NCBI GenBank assembly: GCA_023131935.1
Contig: JAGLYY010000116.1
Span: forward strand, 1 to 7,170
Reading direction: 5' to 3'
DNA: 7,170 nucleotides
From: Spirochaetales bacterium
Lineage (GTDB): Bacteria; Spirochaetota; Spirochaetia; JAGLYY01
The position numbers were made by a program, and so were the translations under genes. Below, in pieces: positions 5,048 through 7,170 of the stretch (position 1 is the first letter of the stretch; the number at the start of each line of letters is the position of its first letter). Under the pieces are notes generated by a model that was not told where the DNA came from, did not search any database, and worked only from the letters and a program-made list of their open reading frames with translations.

Positions 5048-5986
5048 GTGGGAACAGCAATAAAAGAACAAGCTTGCATTCCGAAGAAAATGAGAATAAA
5101 GATAAAAAGGGCGGATATCTCAAAATGGGGCTGGGCATACTTAATGGTTGCGCCAACAATGATAGGGCTTTTTATCCTGAATATCTGGCCAATAATTCAA
5201 ACAATATACTTTAGCTTCTGCAGCTCGGGTGATTTCGGAAAATATGAATGGATGGGAACTGACAACTATGCAAGGATGGCAGCAGATGTTACCCTCTGGC
5301 AGTCAACTTCAAATACATTTCTTTTTACCATTCTCAGTGTTCCGCTTGGTGTGTGTCTTTCATTACTTGCGGCGCAATTGTTAAATACAAGCATAAAGGG
5401 TAAGACGATCTATCGCACAATTTATTTTTTACCCATAGTATCCGCCCCCGCTGCGATTGCCATGGTATGGAAATGGCTTTACAATTGTGATTTTGGATTG
5501 ATTAATTATATACTGTCATTTTTTGGGATTGATGGACCTGGATGGAATACCGATCCCGGATACGCCATGATATCCATTGCAGTTGTGGCGATCTGGTCAT
5601 CGATCGGCTACAATATGATTATTCTGCTTGCAGGCCTGCAGAATATTCCAAAAACGTATTATGAGGCTGCTGAAATAGACGGAGCAAATCCTTTCAGGAA
5701 GTATTTTTCCATCACGCTTCCACTGTTATCACCCACATTATTTTTTGTAATTATTATTTCGGTAATGGGTGCTTTAAAGCAATTTGACCTTGTTTATATG
5801 ATGACCGGGTTTAAAAATCCTGTAATAACTCAAACCCGAACGCTTGTACACTACTTCTACACCCAAGCATTTGATATTAGCGACAAGGGGTATGGTTCTA
5901 CCATTATTGTATTCCTTTTTATTATTATCATGTTTGTGACATGGTTACAATTTAAAGGTCAGAGAAAATGGGTCCACTACAATTAA
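5048..5986 (+). CDS. Sugar ABC transporter permease, MalF/UgpA type
   Basis: A 312-residue inner-membrane protein, one of two permeases forming the transport channel. It has about six membrane segments, the first at roughly 28-57 (WGWAYLMVAPTMIGLFIL), and a typical first-subunit extracytoplasmic stretch, MGTDNYARM. The cytoplasmic EAA loop, which docks the ATPase, is at 206-225: EAAEIDGANPFRKYFSITLP, a full match to the family pattern. Length is normal for this short MalF subclass. The start is set by AGGAGG (5032-5037), ten bases from the GTG at 5048. The frame is open to another GTG at 5003, which has no ribosome binding site and lies within the intercistronic hairpin; ATG 5090 is also weak. 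It is coupled to the next gene, whose ribosome binding site overlaps this stop codon. Confidence 0.94.
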   Translation: MGTAIKEQACIPKKMRIKIKRADISKWGWAYLMVAPTMIGLFILNIWPIIQTIYFSFCSSGDFGKYEWMGTDNYARMAADVTLWQSTSNTFLFTILSVPLGVCLSLLAAQLLNTSIKGKTIYRTIYFLPIVSAPAAIAMVWKWLYNCDFGLINYILSFFGIDGPGWNTDPGYAMISIAVVAIWSSIGYNMIILLAGLQNIPKTYYEAAEIDGANPFRKYFSITLPLLSPTLFFVIIISVMGALKQFDLVYMMTGFKNPVITQTRTLVHYFYTQAFDISDKGYGSTIIVFLFIIIMFVTWLQFKGQRKWVHYN

Positions 5987-5996
5987 AAGGCAGGCG

Positions 5997-6866
5997 GTGA
6001 ATGAATTGAACTTTCAAACAATGAATATCGATAAAATGAAAGAAGAGAATATCAACAAAATCCTTGTACATATTGTTCTGATTATAGGCGCCGCTACCAT
6101 GTTGATTCCCTTTATCTGGATGATTTTAACTTCACTAAAATCTTTCCATGAAGCAACAAGTGTTCCACTGACAATTTTTCCAAAAACGCTGAAATTTGAA
6201 AATTATTCCAGTGTAATGGAAGCCCTGCCTTTTATGTATCTCTATTTTAATACACTTATAATGATTGCGGCCAGAATCGTCTGCGCTCTGGTATTCAGTT
6301 CCATGGCAGGATACGCTTTTGCAAGGATAAAATTTCCGGGAAGCAAAATACTCTTCTCTCTGGTGCTGGTTCAGATGATGGTTCCGTCACAAATTTTTTT
6401 AATTCCGCAATATCTTATTGTATTAAAACTTGGCTGGCTGGATTCAATACCCGCGCTGGTTGTGCCGGGGTTCGTAAGCGCTTTTGGGACATTCTTATTA
6501 ATGCAATTTTTTAAGGCGCTTCCGGCCGAACTGGAAGAAGCCGGCGTCATAGAGGGATGTTCTCAGTGGCAGATTTATGGACGGATAATGCTGCCTCTGG
6601 CAAAATCATCTCTCATAGCGCTCGGTATTTTCACAGCTCTTTTTGCCTGGAAAGAGCTTATGTGGCCATTAATTGTTAATATGTCATTGAATAAACTTAC
6701 GCTTGCCGCGGGACTGGCATGTCTGGTTGGACAGTATGAGGATATCACCGATTTTTCAGTTCTCATGGCAGGGGCTTTTATTGCAATCTGGCCGATGCTC
6801 TTGATCTTTGTTATTTTCCAGAAGAAATTCGTAGAAGGCATAGCTTTAACGGGTACAAAGGGTTAG
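5997..6866 (+). CDS. Sugar ABC transporter permease, MalG/UgpE type
   Basis: A 289-residue inner-membrane protein, the second permease of the importer. Six membrane segments can be followed: about 22-44 (LIIGAATMLIPFIWMIL), then ones around LYFNTLIMIAARIV, LFSLVLVQMMVPSQIFLI, IPALVVPGFVSAFGTFLL, LGIFTALFAWKELMWPLIV and LMAGAFIAIWPMLLIFVI. The EAA loop at 179-201 reads LEEAGVIEGCSQWQIYGRIMLPL, with Gly for the second Ala and Glu for Asp, both common. The C-terminus IALTGTKG is typical for this family. The start is a GTG six bases after AAAGG (5986-5990), whose first A is the last base of the preceding stop, so translation of the two permeases is probably coupled. No ATPase gene follows. Carbohydrate importers of this class often share one MsmK/UgpC-type ATPase encoded elsewhere, the likely explanation here. 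Confidence 0.95.
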   Translation: MNELNFQTMNIDKMKEENINKILVHIVLIIGAATMLIPFIWMILTSLKSFHEATSVPLTIFPKTLKFENYSSVMEALPFMYLYFNTLIMIAARIVCALVFSSMAGYAFARIKFPGSKILFSLVLVQMMVPSQIFLIPQYLIVLKLGWLDSIPALVVPGFVSAFGTFLLMQFFKALPAELEEAGVIEGCSQWQIYGRIMLPLAKSSLIALGIFTALFAWKELMWPLIVNMSLNKLTLAAGLACLVGQYEDITDFSVLMAGAFIAIWPMLLIFVIFQKKFVEGIALTGTKG

Positions 6867-7002
6867 GGATTGAGACCGCGGGGCAGCCACAATTGGAGTT
6901 GCGAGGCTGCGTGCTGCATGCATCTCCCGTTGACTATTTATCAATTGAGGACCCAGAGTTTTTCCAGTAGCGCGGATTGGCAGTGAATTCTTCATTGGGA
7001 AG
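6867..7002. other. Spacer after the importer genes, with a weak hairpin
   Basis: The segment after the last permease holds GCAGCC (6883-6888) pairing with GGCTGC (6905-6910), helped by CAA (6890-6892) with TTG (6899-6901), 17 bases past the stop. No T run follows, so Rho-independent termination is not convincing, but it may protect the message end. I see no promoter or RNA gene here. Confidence 0.4.
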
Positions 7003-7170
7003 ATGTTTCTCGACCAAAAGCGCAATGACTTTTCCGTGAAATACGTGCATCATCGCTTCCAAACCTCTGAAGGGGAAAACCCTGTGGCGGATGAATTCAT
7101 CGGTATGCATGATTGGGCTAAAAATGTGCTTACCTACCCCATTATGAAACAGGCAGCCGGGCTGACAGTG
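7003..7170 (+). CDS. Unrecognised partial open frame running off the window end
   Basis: From an ATG at 7003 a frame stays open for 56 codons to the window edge, and is open upstream to a stop at 6946-6948. The product begins MFLDQKRNDFSVKY and includes ENPVADEFIGMHDWAKNV; I do not recognise it. Against it, the ATG has only GGGAAG directly before it, too close for a good ribosome binding site. The opposite strand is also open over 6934-7170 with a stop at 6934-6936, ending KNSGSSIDK, so a convergent gene is possible. The plus frame has more G-first codons and a less His- and Cys-rich product, so I favour it slightly. A gene remnant is a further option. Confidence 0.3.
   Translation, partial: MFLDQKRNDFSVKYVHHRFQTSEGENPVADEFIGMHDWAKNVLTYPIMKQAAGLTV

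Overview
The window looks like part of a didermic bacterial chromosome, most likely a spirochaete (order Spirochaetales or a close relative). The main pointer is the solute-binding protein, whose Sec signal ends in AFA followed by GGQQEA, a wording I associate with spirochaetal binding proteins. A stand-alone Uma2-family gene and degenerate intergenic repeats fit a free-living or environmental lineage. This assignment is inference from sequence style; there is no rRNA or other phylogenetic marker here.

Layout: (1) 1-112 holds a short repeat cluster with nested inverted repeats and a 10-base G run. (2) 113-694, minus strand, is a Uma2-family (PD-(D/E)XK) protein with a recognisable promoter at 748-777. 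(3) 704-1082 is a long non-coding stretch with hairpins and degenerate repeats. (4) 1083-1880, minus strand, is an AraC-family regulator. (5) 1881-2032 is a compact divergent control region with overlapping promoters. (6) 2033-3460, plus strand, is a glycoside hydrolase family 4 enzyme most like MelA alpha-galactosidase. (7) 3461-3635 is a second control region. (8) 3636-6866 holds a carbohydrate ABC importer: periplasmic binding protein and two inner-membrane permeases, without an ATPase. (9) 6867-7170 is a spacer with a hairpin and an unrecognised open frame running off the end.

The genes in 1083-6866 form a coherent carbohydrate-use locus. The binding protein would capture a sugar (by the hydrolase's relationship, perhaps an alpha-galactoside) in the periplasm, and the two permeases, powered by an ATPase encoded elsewhere, would import it unphosphorylated. 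The cytoplasmic NAD+- and metal-dependent GH4 enzyme would cleave it, and the divergent AraC regulator would switch the set on. Support for common control comes from the DNA itself: a 20-base stretch at 1924-1943 recurs at 3509-3528 with 17 of 20 identical bases, in both cases just upstream of GTATAGT, and the core decamer AATATCAYAT occurs four times in the two intergenic regions. These are the best candidate operators for the regulator.

I see no wholly new biological system. The observations most worth following are the repeated operator, the overlapping divergent promoters that also move the AraC start codon, the hairpin between binding protein and permease genes, and the repeat clusters around the Uma2 gene.
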